Notes under the pieces: generated by a model
The model's input: the letters and a program-made list of their open reading frames with translations, nothing else
Databases searched by the model: none
What the model was told of the DNA's origin: nothing
Shown here: piece by piece, positions 26,774-35,840 of the stretch
Numbering within the stretch: the first letter of the stretch is position 1
How the letters are laid out: each line of letters opens with the position of its first letter
NCBI RefSeq assembly: GCF_006175985.1
Contig: NZ_SRSH01000018.1
Span: forward strand, 1-64,000
Origin: Methylotetracoccus oryzae
GTDB lineage: Bacteria > Pseudomonadota > Gammaproteobacteria > Methylococcales > Methylococcaceae
Reading direction: 5' to 3'
DNA: 64,000 nt
Made by a program: the position numbers and the translations under genes

Positions 26774-27387
26774 TTAATCTTCCCTGTCTATCGCACCGTA
26801 CTCCCTGGGAGTCGGCTCCTATTCCGTTAGCGTTGCGGTCAAGCATCACGGTGCATAGGTATATCAACCCAACTATGCCATCTCTCGGACTGAACAAGCT
26901 AACGAACCTGCGCCGAACTTTAGCGCAAGGATTGCTATCAGTTCGACATAACCGCCAAAGTTGAACGCCGGTATCGTGCGCTCCGTAGCCAATCGGAAAA
27001 CGCTCTGGTCGTGCCTCAACGGGTGCCTTAGATAGTACCGCTTTTGTTGTAGATGACGGGATAGCGCAAAGCTCTCAATCCTGAAATTAACGATTGACAG
27101 ACTGTCGACAGCCCCCGGCTCTAGGGGGTGAAGGAAACCCGTGAGGAAAGGCATTGGCGAGAGGGAGCAGAGTGCACCCCCGCACGAGTCGTGGAGCGGG
27201 CGAACTACGATAGTGGGGTGTGAGCCGTCTAATTCGGAAGAATTGGTGCTCCAGGCGGATCAAGTCCAGCGGGAACGGTGACATCAGGTGCTTCCCGGTG
27301 CGGTGAAAGGGTAACTGTCCTTCCGCCCAGCCCGCGCGGTCGCGTCTCCTGTCCTGCGGCAAGCACGCCGACCATTCCTGCCCTGAT
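26774..27387. other. Upstream region of Zorya, no gene
   Basis: This 614-base stretch lies between the zorA start and the stop of the next antiporter gene. Open frames here show no conserved features. It should hold the zor promoter. The part at about 27100-27360 is rich in purine runs and G-T pairs and could fold, but I could not assign it to an RNA family. Confidence 0.4.
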
Positions 27388-28602
27388 CTAACCGCCGCGG
27401 CTCAAGCGATGTCCGAACCGCGCGTAGAACGCCTTCATCAGAAACGGCGGCAATAGCGTGGTCAGCGCGATCACGATGACCAGCGCCGCATGGATCTCGT
27501 TGCTCAGGATGCCGGAACTGCGGCCCAGCTGAGCGAAGATCAGTCCCACCTCGCCACGCGGAACCATCGCCAGTCCGATGGCCAGAGTAGTCAGGGGCCG
27601 CTCACCGGCAAAGGCTGCTCCGGCCATCTTGCCCGCAAGCGCCACGGCAAAGACGAGGGCAGAGAACATCCAGATGAACGGCGAGTCCCAGTCGACCGTG
27701 GTCAGGTCCAACGACAATCCCACCATGACGAAGAAGATCGGCGTGAACAACTGAACGATGGGCTGCATGTCCTGCTCGACGCGCTCGGCAAAGTCGCTGT
27801 CGGTATGGAATGCGACGCCGAGCGGCAGGAAGAAGCGCCGCGACAGCGCCAGGCCCGCGGCAAATCCGCCGAGCATCTCCGGGGCCCCGACCTCGTGCGC
27901 CAGCCAGGCGAAGAACAATACCAGCGAAACGATCACTGTCGGGATCAGGCCTTTCGTCCTCGAGGCCGCGTGCAAATGGCGCACCAGCAAGGCGAGCAGC
28001 TTTGCCATGACCGGGGCCAGGACGAAAAAAATGCCGACGAACACCAGGACCCTGCCGGCGTTGGACCATTGCACCGCGCCGGCGATGGAAAACTCGTACA
28101 GGACGGCAAGCAGCACGACCCCCAGAATGTCGTCGATGACCGCGGCACCCAGCACGATCTGGGCTTCCCGCTGGTGCCTGCGCTTGAGGTCGGTCAGCAC
28201 GCGGATGGTGATACCGATGCTGGTGGCCGTCAGCGTGCCGCCCACGAACAGCGAAACCAGTCGCGGCAGACCGAACACCAGTTCGCACAGCCCCCAGCCA
28301 AGAGCGAACGGCAGCGCAAACCCGGCGCCGGCGACCAGAGCCGATTTCACACCGGCGCGCGCCAACTGACGGATGTCGGTATCGAGACCGGCTTCGAAGA
28401 GCAGCAGGATGATCCCGATCTCCGCCAGCAACCTGAGCACCGGTTCCGGCTGCAGCCAAGCCAGGACGCTGGGCCCGAGCACGATGCCTGCGCAGAGCTC
28501 ACCCACTACGGGCGGGGTTTGCAACCACGCGGCGAGTTCCGCGCAACACCGTGCCGCGATAAGTATCACCATCAGATGCAGAAAGAAGGTGTGAACCTCC
28601 AT
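27388..28602 (-). CDS. CPA2-family cation:proton antiporter
   Basis: This 404-residue polytopic inner-membrane protein of the Na+/H+ exchanger (NapA/KefB-like) fold has about 12 hydrophobic segments. Typical segments are LQTPPVVGELCAGIVLGPSV near 28-47, LLFEAGLDTD near 68, GAAVIDDILGVVLLAVL with the paired Asp of the ion site, and FFVMVGLSLDL. It has no cytoplasmic TrkA-N domain, unlike the antiporter at 40.2-42.2 kb. The ATG at 28602 was preferred because the 58 upstream codons are Arg/Ser-rich and unlike a membrane N-terminus. It starts 163 bases downstream of a diguanylate cyclase on the same strand. Confidence 0.85.
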   Translation of the reverse strand: MEVHTFFLHLMVILIAARCCAELAAWLQTPPVVGELCAGIVLGPSVLAWLQPEPVLRLLAEIGIILLLFEAGLDTDIRQLARAGVKSALVAGAGFALPFALGWGLCELVFGLPRLVSLFVGGTLTATSIGITIRVLTDLKRRHQREAQIVLGAAVIDDILGVVLLAVLYEFSIAGAVQWSNAGRVLVFVGIFFVLAPVMAKLLALLVRHLHAASRTKGLIPTVIVSLVLFFAWLAHEVGAPEMLGGFAAGLALSRRFFLPLGVAFHTDSDFAERVEQDMQPIVQLFTPIFFVMVGLSLDLTTVDWDSPFIWMFSALVFAVALAGKMAGAAFAGERPLTTLAIGLAMVPRGEVGLIFAQLGRSSGILSNEIHAALVIVIALTTLLPPFLMKAFYARFGHRLSRGG

Positions 28603-28765
28603 AGCGCCTCCTGCGTTGCCACGTGAGCACCAAGCGCTGAGCGGCACCGGTATCGATGCGCCGCGGTTGCCGCGGCCGGATCGGCTGCAGTCAGTACGAT
28701 GCCCACCGCCCCAACGCCACTCCGGAGACTCCGCCCGCCCCTCGTTGTAGCGACTGCCGGAGCAC

Positions 28766-29641
28766 TCAAGAAACAACCTGGTAGCGGATGCCGTCCTTTC
28801 CCCCGCTCTTGACTTCGTAAATCAGCCGGTCACCTTGTTCGATCATGGTATCGACCGAATCCGCCATCGAGTGGGCGGTGTACGTCACCACACCCACGCT
28901 CACGGCGACCGCGGCGCGCTGACTGGCGCATACCTTCCACACGGCATTCCTGACCTTGACCGAGGCGGCACGTGCCTCGTCCGGGCCACACTCCGAAGAC
29001 ACGATCCCGAATTCGTCACCGCCGAGCCGGCCGACGAGATCGCTGCGCTGCACGCTTTCGGCCAGGACCGCCCCGATCCGGCGCAAGAGTTCGTCTCCGC
29101 AACGATGCCCGAAGCTGTCATTGACCGCCTTGAAGTTGTCCAGATCCAGAAAGGCGAATGTCAAGGGCCGCTGGTACCGCCCGCTACGAATGATTTCCTG
29201 CCCGGCAGCGCGGCGGAACGCCCGCCCGTTGAGCAGGCCGGCCAGCGGGTCGGTCCGTGCCAGCGCCGCCTGCTGGGCGAGCGAACTCTTTAGGGCAGCC
29301 GTCAGCATGGCCAGCAAGGCCAGTAACACCCAGCGTGAGAAAAAACTCCAGACGTAGGCGCCTGACGCAAGAGCGTGGCGACCTGCCGTGTAGTCCACGT
29401 AAAACCAGGCGCCACCAACCGCCAGCGCCACCAGGATGCCCACCGCGATCCCTTGCGACGATGCCAACAGCAGTACCGGAAACGCGTAGAACAAGGCAAA
29501 CGTGAACTCAGCGCCCGACACGAGATCGAGCAAAACAGTAACCGCGAGCATCGCAATGGCCAACAGGGACCACACCCAACGACGCGTCACATCGAGATTC
29601 AGCGCGAGATTCATGAACGATTGAAGGCATCGGGCCAGCAT
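28766..29641 (-). CDS. Membrane-anchored diguanylate cyclase (GGDEF)
   Basis: This 291-residue protein has four to five membrane helices in residues 20-120 and a C-terminal GGDEF domain (about 125-288). The active-site loop is LGGDEFGIV near residue 207, with LDLDNFKAVNDSFGH upstream, so it should make cyclic di-GMP. The inhibitory RxxD site is replaced at about the expected position by VQRSDLVG, in which RSDL fits poorly. It has no separate sensor domain beyond the membrane part. Target and signal are unknown. Confidence 0.88.
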   Translation of the reverse strand: MLARCLQSFMNLALNLDVTRRWVWSLLAIAMLAVTVLLDLVSGAEFTFALFYAFPVLLLASSQGIAVGILVALAVGGAWFYVDYTAGRHALASGAYVWSFFSRWVLLALLAMLTAALKSSLAQQAALARTDPLAGLLNGRAFRRAAGQEIIRSGRYQRPLTFAFLDLDNFKAVNDSFGHRCGDELLRRIGAVLAESVQRSDLVGRLGGDEFGIVSSECGPDEARAASVKVRNAVWKVCASQRAAVAVSVGVVTYTAHSMADSVDTMIEQGDRLIYEVKSGGKDGIRYQVVS

Positions 29642-29722
29642 GGCGTCCTCGATTCACCCCTGCGCGCCAGTCCTCACGCTTGACAGAGCCTGCGTCAACC
29701 CCGCAAACAGTCGCGCGCACCC

Positions 29723-30706
29723 CTACATTCGGAACGATGACCGAGCATGGATGATCAAGACCAGGATAACGAGTGTGACAATCCAGCCAATCACATAAAC
29801 CCGCATCGCCCTGCGAGCGCTTTCCTTAGCAACCCAGGTGCGCGGATGAATACCCTTCAGGTAGAAGACCAGCTTGCTCGCCAAGTTGACGCAGACAATG
29901 TTGATCAACAAGAGTAACCCTGCACCCATCGCGGCCGCGAGGTTGCCATCGCCCAACATGATACCGAGTGTCGCCGCCGGGGGCAGCAACGCAACCGCCA
30001 CCATGACGCCCATCAGCACGCTTGACAAGCCAGTCGTCAATGACAGCGCGGCCGCAGTGCCCGATGCCAGTGCGAGGACTACCGCGTCGACACCGGACTC
30101 GGTTCTGGACAACAACTCGCGGCTCGCCGTGGGGTCGGGCCATAGCATCCCCACTCCGGCTGCCAGAGCCACAGCCACGGCGATCCCCACGATGAGAGTT
30201 CTTACCGCCTTGTGCATCAGGACCGTGTCACCCAAGGCGGTGGCAAGACTCAATGCCAGGTTCGGACCAAGCAACGGGGCAATCACCATGGCCCCAATGA
30301 CGACTGCCACGTTGTCCTCGATGAGGCCGATGGCTGCAACGACGGTCGACAGGATGACCAGCATCAGAAAATTCAGGTCGAGTTGCGCGCTTCGCTCAAC
30401 GGATTCGTACAGGGCCTCACGCGCCGCGATAGCCGCATCCTCCTTCCTGCGTTTTGCCTCATCCGGTTGGGGGAGAATGGTTTCCACCGCCAGCACCACG
30501 ATCCGTGCACCCGGTTGGGCCCCCAGTGCACTCTGCAAGGCGTCGAGCACGAACTGCAGTTCATCGTCGCCGACCAACAGACGCGTCGTGCGCAGCCCAT
30601 CCGGCCCGACCGGCCCGACGCGGAGATCGACCGCCCTCGCCTTCCCGGCGATCGTGGCAACGGTTCGCGTGCTCGAGTCATCCAGCACCACTTCCACGTA
30701 TTTCAT
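29723..30706 (-). CDS. DUF389 membrane protein
   Basis: This 327-residue protein has a cytoplasmic N-terminal ferredoxin-like part (1-90) followed by about seven membrane helices. The family signature is clear in LNFLMLVILSTVVAAIGLIEDNVAVVIGAMVIAPLLGPN (about 113-150) and LLPPAATLGIMLGDGN (about 240-255). The function of DUF389 proteins is not established; transport has been suggested. It is followed on the same strand by a diguanylate cyclase and preceded by an antiporter remnant. Confidence 0.85.
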   Translation of the reverse strand: MKYVEVVLDDSSTRTVATIAGKARAVDLRVGPVGPDGLRTTRLLVGDDELQFVLDALQSALGAQPGARIVVLAVETILPQPDEAKRRKEDAAIAAREALYESVERSAQLDLNFLMLVILSTVVAAIGLIEDNVAVVIGAMVIAPLLGPNLALSLATALGDTVLMHKAVRTLIVGIAVAVALAAGVGMLWPDPTASRELLSRTESGVDAVVLALASGTAAALSLTTGLSSVLMGVMVAVALLPPAATLGIMLGDGNLAAAMGAGLLLLINIVCVNLASKLVFYLKGIHPRTWVAKESARRAMRVYVIGWIVTLVILVLIIHARSSFRM

Positions 30707-30827
30707 GGGTGTGTGACCCTGCTACCCGCCCCGACTGTCACACACGGGGTCGGCAGGCGCCGACGTCCGGCGGTTCCGTGCCGTGCCCCATGCGGGTGTC
30801 TTGCGACCCGCCACGATGCCGGAATGA

Positions 30828-31270
30828 TCACGCCCCGGAACCACCCGATGTCGTGCGTTCCCATCGTGCCACCAGGGCGGGAAATAACAGCACCGAGATC
30901 ATCGCGGCACCGACCAACACCGCGGCCCGATCCGCGCTCATCACTCCGGACGAGACACCAGTCTCGGAGATCACAACGATCAGTGGTAACCCCGTCGCTG
31001 AATACAGGACAAACGGCAGTCTCTCCCCAGCCTGCAACACCCCCCGGGTACGCCACCAGCGGCACGCCACGCACCAAAATGAACAGGCTCAGCAGAATCG
31101 TCACTTGAATGGGCGCCGAGGGCCCGGACCACAGTGCCGTAAGGTCGAACGGCATGCCGACCGAGATGAAAAAAATCGGGACTAGGAACCCGAAGCCGAT
31201 CGCTTCCAGTTTCTGTCCTAGCACCTCGCCCGCCTCGTCGCGGATGGCAAGCGCCACCACCATTCCCGCC
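30828..31270 (-). pseudogene. C-terminal remnant of CPA2 antiporter, frameshifted
   Basis: Reading leftward, the frame gives AAGMVVALAIRDEAGEVLGQ, then IGFGFLVPIFFISVGMPFDL and ILVRGVPLVAYPGG, all typical of the second half of a CPA2 antiporter. The sense then jumps one frame to VLQAGERLPFVLYSATGLPL and ISVLLFPALVARWER, ending at 30828. The jump coincides with a run of six C on the plus strand near 31040, consistent with a one-base expansion. The N-terminal half is absent; the homology starts abruptly beside the trehalose synthase remnant. Confidence 0.75.
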
Positions 31271-31273
31271 GCG

Positions 31274-31560
31274 GTGGAAATTCCTGTGACATTCGTCACC
31301 ATCGCCAAAATAGGCAGCCGCATCTTCCGGCCACTGGTTCGCTTTCGCCAACAGGATGTGGTGATCAAAGCGGGCAATCTTTTGAAAAGGCATGGATTTC
31401 CGCAAGGTTCTCGCACGATGTCTCCTCGCGCTCGTACAAATAGGGGATGGCGTCCAGACGAAGGCCATCGACACCGAGTCCCATCCCAAGATCCAGAACC
31501 TCCAAATTGCGTCGTGAACGGCCGGATTGCCGTAATTCAGCTTGGGCTCGTGTGATTAGC
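31274..31560 (-). pseudogene. Trehalose synthase (TreS) fragment, frameshifted
   Basis: Three consecutive frames give pieces of one glycoside hydrolase 13 protein: [15 protein letters not shown], then [19 protein letters not shown] with [11 protein letters not shown], then [18 protein letters not shown] and AAYFGDGDECHRNFH. This is the catalytic core of TreS (maltose/trehalose interconversion), including the nucleophile Asp in DGLRLDA. At least two frameshifts and loss of both ends make it dead. It directly follows the sugar ABC transporter genes, so it was probably the last gene of that operon. Confidence 0.75.
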
Positions 31561-31578
31561 AACGGTGGCAGAAATAGG

Positions 31579-32757
31579 CTACGTTCTTTGGCTCGGTGAC
31601 GGCGACAGGGTTATCCCGGAGTTCGCATCGAACAAGTATATGTCCTCCGCATCGACCCAGAGCCGCACCGGACTGCCGACAGCGACTTGCTCTGTGCCAT
31701 CGAACCGAGCGACGATGGGCGCTGCCGACGTTACCGTCGATGACTGCCCCGCCGCCAGTTCTCCGACACCGCCTGGCCCGGCCGGTAGATCGAAGACCTG
31801 TGGCCCGAGTTGCACGAAGGTTTCCGCTCCGAGCCACTCGACCCATTCCGCCCGGGCCTCCACCCTGAGCGCATGCGGAGGTGACTCGTCCGTTCGGGCG
31901 CGATGAAAATGCTCCGGGCGAATACCCACCAACACGGCTTGCTTTCGGCCTGCGAATCCCGGCGGCAGGCTCTTCCAGTCAATCGTGCCGATCGGCAGTA
32001 CCAGGCCTGCGCCATCGATCCGTGCCGGAATCAGGTTCATGCCCGGACTGCCCAGGAACCCGGCGACGAACAGATTCGATGGATTCCGGTAGAGTTCTCG
32101 CGGTGCCCCGACCTGCTGGATGCGCCCGCCGTTCAGTATGGCCACGCGATGCCCCAAAGTCATTGCTTCGGTCTGATCGTGGGTGACGTAAATCATCGTC
32201 GCACCCAGCCGCTGCTGCAGACGCGCCAGTTCGCTGCGCGTCTGCACGCGCAGCCGCGCGTCGAGGTTGGAGAGAGGCTCATCGAGCAAGAAGGCCTTGG
32301 GCTTTCGGACCAGCGCCCGCCCCATCGCCACCCGTTGCCGCTGTCCGCCCGAGAGCCGGGCCGGCTTTTGGTCCAGTATCGCCGCAAGTTCGAGCATCTC
32401 GGCCGCCGCGGCTACGCGGCTCGCAATCTCGGCCTTCGGCAGGCCGGCCAGCCGCAGCGGAAACGCGATGTTCTCCCGGACGGTCATGTGGGGATAGAGC
32501 GCGTAGCTCTGGAAAACCATCGCCATGTCCCGGTCCTTCGGATCGAGGTGATCGACGCGCTGCCCATCCACCCGGATCTCGCCGGCGCTCAGTTGCTCCA
32601 GGCCGACGATGGCATTGAGCAGCGTCGACTTGCCGCACCCGGAGGGTCCGACCAGGATGAAGAACTCGCCTTCCTCGATCGTGAGGGTGATGTCATCGAG
32701 GACTGGCGTACCCCCGCGGAAACCTTTGCTGACGTTTTCCAATTCGATCGTGGCCAA
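31579..32757 (-). CDS. Sugar ABC transporter ATP-binding protein (MalK/UgpC type)
   Basis: This 392-residue ATPase has Walker [10 protein letters not shown] near 37-45, a Q-loop in [12 protein letters not shown], the ABC signature [15 protein letters not shown], Walker [15 protein letters not shown] and the H-loop in [11 protein letters not shown]-terminal TOBE/OB regulatory domain (about 240-385) places it in the carbohydrate-uptake CUT1 class. It couples ATP hydrolysis to the two permeases encoded just upstream (six-base gap). With a TreS fragment next to it, the substrate may be trehalose or maltose, but this is inferred from context only. Confidence 0.92.
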   Translation of the reverse strand: MATIELENVSKGFRGGTPVLDDITLTIEEGEFFILVGPSGCGKSTLLNAIVGLEQLSAGEIRVDGQRVDHLDPKDRDMAMVFQSYALYPHMTVRENIAFPLRLAGLPKAEIASRVAAAAEMLELAAILDQKPARLSGGQRQRVAMGRALVRKPKAFLLDEPLSNLDARLRVQTRSELARLQQRLGATMIYVTHDQTEAMTLGHRVAILNGGRIQQVGAPRELYRNPSNLFVAGFLGSPGMNLIPARIDGAGLVLPIGTIDWKSLPPGFAGRKQAVLVGIRPEHFHRARTDESPPHALRVEARAEWVEWLGAETFVQLGPQVFDLPAGPGGVGELAAGQSSTVTSAAPIVARFDGTEQVAVGSPVRLWVDAEDIYLFDANSGITLSPSPSQRT

Positions 32758-32763
32758 GGCCGT

Positions 32764-33606
32764 TCACCCTTTCACTGCGCCCGCCGTGAGGCCCGAGACG
32801 ATATGGCGCTGGCACAGTACGACCAGCCCGATTACCGGCAGGGTCACGACGACCGAGGCCGCGGCGATGGCTCCCGTCGGCAGCTCGAACTGGGAACTCC
32901 CGGTGAAGAACGCGATGGCGACGGGCACCGTGCGCGCCGCTCGCGTGGACGTCAGCGCGGTCGCGAACAGGAAGTCGTTCCAGGCGAAGATGAAGACCAG
33001 AATCGCCGCCGTGAACAGCCCCGGCGCGGCTAGCGGCGCGATCACGTACCGCAGGGTCTGGAAGGGTGTCGCCCCATCCACCCGCGCCGCCTGGTCGAGA
33101 TCCCTGGGAATCGTCCGGAAATAAGCCGACAAGGTCCAGATGGCCAGCGGCAGGGTCAAGCTCACGTAGGGCAGGACCAGGCCGAGCCACGTGTCGAACA
33201 AACCGAGCGCGCGCCACAGGTTGAACAGCGGACCGACAATCGCCGCCGGTGGAAACATGGCGATAGCCAGCGCGCCGGCCAACAACAGCCGACGACCGGG
33301 GAACGACAGGCGCACGATGGCGTAGGCGGCAAACGCCGCCGGCACGACCGACACCACTGTTGCCATCGATGCAATACCCATCGAGTTCCATAAAGCCGCC
33401 GGGAACTGGACATCGTTGAAGACCGCCCGGTAATTCTCGAGGGTTACGGCTTGGGGAAGGAAGCGTCCGTCGTTCAGATCGCCGGGGCGCTTCAGCGACA
33501 GCGAAACGATCCACGCAAGCGGCGCCAGTGCGTAGGCGACCACGGCCAGCATCGCCGCGAACTCCCCCAGCATTCCGAGACGTCGGGCCGACGTCCTTCC
33601 GGTCAT
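32764..33606 (-). CDS. Sugar ABC transporter permease (MalG type)
   Basis: This 280-residue inner-membrane protein has six predicted helices. The EAA-type coupling loop reads [20 protein letters not shown] near residues 180-200, and [12 protein letters not shown] follows, as in the MalG family. It overlaps the other permease gene by four bases and precedes the ATPase gene by six. Confidence 0.92.
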   Translation of the reverse strand: MTGRTSARRLGMLGEFAAMLAVVAYALAPLAWIVSLSLKRPGDLNDGRFLPQAVTLENYRAVFNDVQFPAALWNSMGIASMATVVSVVPAAFAAYAIVRLSFPGRRLLLAGALAIAMFPPAAIVGPLFNLWRALGLFDTWLGLVLPYVSLTLPLAIWTLSAYFRTIPRDLDQAARVDGATPFQTLRYVIAPLAAPGLFTAAILVFIFAWNDFLFATALTSTRAARTVPVAIAFFTGSSQFELPTGAIAAASVVVTLPVIGLVVLCQRHIVSGLTAGAVKG

Positions 33607-34472
33607 CGCGATTCCTCGAGGGACACGCCGAAACTGCGGAGGAACCCCCAGGCGATCAGGGCCACGACCACAAAGATCAATGCCGCAACGGCCGAACCCA
33701 GCCCCAGGTTCAGCCGGACGATCAGGGTGTCGTATGCGACCAAAGAAAGGGTCTCGGTATTCTGCCCGCCCCGGGTCTGTACATAAACCGTGTCAAAAAT
33801 GCGCACTGCATCGAGCGTCCGGAACAGCATCGCCACACCTATCGTCGGCTTCATCAATGGCAGCGTGACATGCCTCAAGCGCTGCCAGGCCGACGCACCA
33901 TCGACCCGCGCAGCGCGGATCAGGTCCTCCGAAATCAGCGCCAGCCCTGCTAGCAGCAATAGCGCCATGAACGGCGTGGTCTTCCAGATCTCGGTGGCGA
34001 TGATCACGAGGAACGCCGACCAACGCTCGGTCAGCCATGACTGCTGCAAGCCCAGCAGGGCATTGACAAAGCCGGTGGTCGGATCGAAGGCGAACTTCCA
34101 GGCCAGCGCCGCGACCACGGTAATGATCGCGTAAGGCACCAGTATCGACGCGCGCACGGTCTGCCGGCCTACCGTTGCACGGTGCATCAGCAGGGCCATC
34201 GCGAATCCGAGTACCAGTTCGACCGCGACCGAGGCGGCCGTGATCAGCAAGGTGTTGGTCAGCGCCTGCCACCACACCGGCGAACTCAACACGCTGGCAT
34301 AGTTCGCCCAACCCACGAAGCCACGCTGCTCCGGGAATCGCAGATCGTGACGAAAAAGCGATAACCAGAACGCGTAGGCGATGGGATACACCGTGACCAG
34401 CGCCATCGCGACCAGTGCCGGTGCCGACAGCCACCAGCCCAGGCGACGCTCGGCGCGCCCTCTCTCGGTCAT
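33603..34472 (-). CDS. Sugar ABC transporter permease (MalF type)
   Basis: This 289-residue inner-membrane protein has six helices. The coupling loop is [21 protein letters not shown] near 195-215, and the segment [20 protein letters not shown] is typical of CUT1 permeases. Its start overlaps the end of the substrate-binding protein gene by four bases. Confidence 0.92.
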   Translation of the reverse strand: MTERGRAERRLGWWLSAPALVAMALVTVYPIAYAFWLSLFRHDLRFPEQRGFVGWANYASVLSSPVWWQALTNTLLITAASVAVELVLGFAMALLMHRATVGRQTVRASILVPYAIITVVAALAWKFAFDPTTGFVNALLGLQQSWLTERWSAFLVIIATEIWKTTPFMALLLLAGLALISEDLIRAARVDGASAWQRLRHVTLPLMKPTIGVAMLFRTLDAVRIFDTVYVQTRGGQNTETLSLVAYDTLIVRLNLGLGSAVAALIFVVVALIAWGFLRSFGVSLEESR

Positions 34473-35686
34473 AGCAGGCCCTCCGAGCGCAACGCCCGCG
34501 TCACGGCGCGGCGCAACCGCTGCACGTCGCGTTGCGGGTCGATCGCTCGCATCGGATGCAAGGTCCGGCTAATGGCCAGCGACACATCGTGATACAGCGG
34601 TGTCGGCGGCCGCAAGACAGCGCGGTGAAGCGCATCGCGCAGCACGTCGGCGAACGGCAGGCGTCGCCGCACCTCGGCCAGATCATAGAGATCTTCCAGG
34701 GTTGGCGGCAATCCGCCTTGAACCGCCGCCAGCAGTTGGTGCGGGGCGGAGGTCAGACACTCTGCGGCCTCGAAGGCGACGGCGGGATGGCGCGTGTACG
34801 CTCCGATCGCGAGATTGAGCCCGCCCAGCGCGACCCGCCCGGGCCTAGTACGGTCGAACCCCGGCCACGGAGCGAACGCCATCTGCCTGGCTACGGCGGG
34901 CGCATGGCTCAGGGCGCTCGGCCAGACGAACGGATAGTTGAGCATGAACCACGGCCGGCCGGTTTCAAATGCGAGACGCGTCTGATCTTCCATCATGACG
35001 TCGAGGGAAGGATCGGCCGCCGGCGAGGTGGCGATACGCCTCATCAGCGCGAGCGTCTCGCGGGTCGGGCCCTCCGGCAGGGCCACGCCCTGTACTGCCT
35101 CGTCCAGCACCGCCCCCCCGGCGGAGGCCAGCAAGGCGATGAAGAAGACCGTCAGCCCCTCGTAGCGCTGGCCTTGTAGCTGCACGCTGCCCGCCCCCCC
35201 AGCCGCTTCCGCCGTCCCGAGCAGTTCGTCCCAGGTGGTCGGGGGTGAGCGGACCCGATCCGTGCGGTACCAGAGCAGCTGCGCATTGGAGGTAAACGGT
35301 GCACCCCAAGCCCGGCCACCATAACGGATGCTTTCGACGGTAATGGGCAAGTGTCCCACGGCGAGTCGCGTCGCGGCCGCGGCATCCCAGGGCAACAGCC
35401 AGCCGGCGGCGGCAAACTCCGCGGTCCAGATGACATCCATACCGATGAGGTCGATGGATGTATCGCGCGCGGCCAGTCGTCGGACCAGTTGCTCGCGTTG
35501 CTGATCGGCATCGGCGGGCAGAGGCTCGACCCGAAGGGTGTAGCGGCCAGCGGCACGCTCCGAGCAGTTGGCGGCGGCGGCGCGGAACGCGCCGGAGGGC
35601 TCGTCGAAAACCCACCAGGTGAGTTCGGGGCGATCACCTGCATTGTCGTGGCAGGCCACCAGCATCGCCAGCAGCGCGACCACCAT
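34469..35686 (-). CDS. Sugar ABC transporter substrate-binding lipoprotein
   Basis: From the ATG at 35686 the protein is 405 residues with a short hydrophobic leader and a lipobox LVAC at about 11-14 (VALLAMLVACHDN), so it should be a lipoprotein. The rest has the family 1 extracellular solute-binding fold (LIGMDVIWTAEFAAAGWLLP, GAPFTSNAQLLWYRTD, and ALGGLNLAIGAYTRHPAVAFE). The leader lacks the usual basic residues before the hydrophobic stretch, so a start further upstream, such as an ATG at 35821, is possible. It heads the transporter operon, downstream of a P-type ATPase gene on the same strand. Confidence 0.82.
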   Translation of the reverse strand: MVVALLAMLVACHDNAGDRPELTWWVFDEPSGAFRAAAANCSERAAGRYTLRVEPLPADADQQREQLVRRLAARDTSIDLIGMDVIWTAEFAAAGWLLPWDAAAATRLAVGHLPITVESIRYGGRAWGAPFTSNAQLLWYRTDRVRSPPTTWDELLGTAEAAGGAGSVQLQGQRYEGLTVFFIALLASAGGAVLDEAVQGVALPEGPTRETLALMRRIATSPAADPSLDVMMEDQTRLAFETGRPWFMLNYPFVWPSALSHAPAVARQMAFAPWPGFDRTRPGRVALGGLNLAIGAYTRHPAVAFEAAECLTSAPHQLLAAVQGGLPPTLEDLYDLAEVRRRLPFADVLRDALHRAVLRPPTPLYHDVSLAISRTLHPMRAIDPQRDVQRLRRAVTRALRSEGLL

Positions 35687-35840
35687 GGCGCGACACAGCG
35701 GGGCCGGTGCCCAGCGATCCGGAGCCGATACACCCTGGATCCGCACGCCTGCCCCGGCAGCGAGACAGGGGCCGGACCACTGGCCGAGACCCGTCTCTGG
35801 CTCTGGAGTCACCGCGAACATGAACGGGCACCCATACCCA

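Noticed and set aside
27100-27360. Possible group II intron or structured RNA remnant upstream of the Zorya/antiporter boundary
   Set aside because: The purine-rich, foldable sequence was suggestive, but no domain V pattern or reverse transcriptase piece was found.
18118-27387. Duplicated tRNA-Ser 3' end as right border of a Zorya island
   Set aside because: No second copy of the tRNA 3' sequence was found by eye in 26.8-27.4 kb; an alignment search would be needed.
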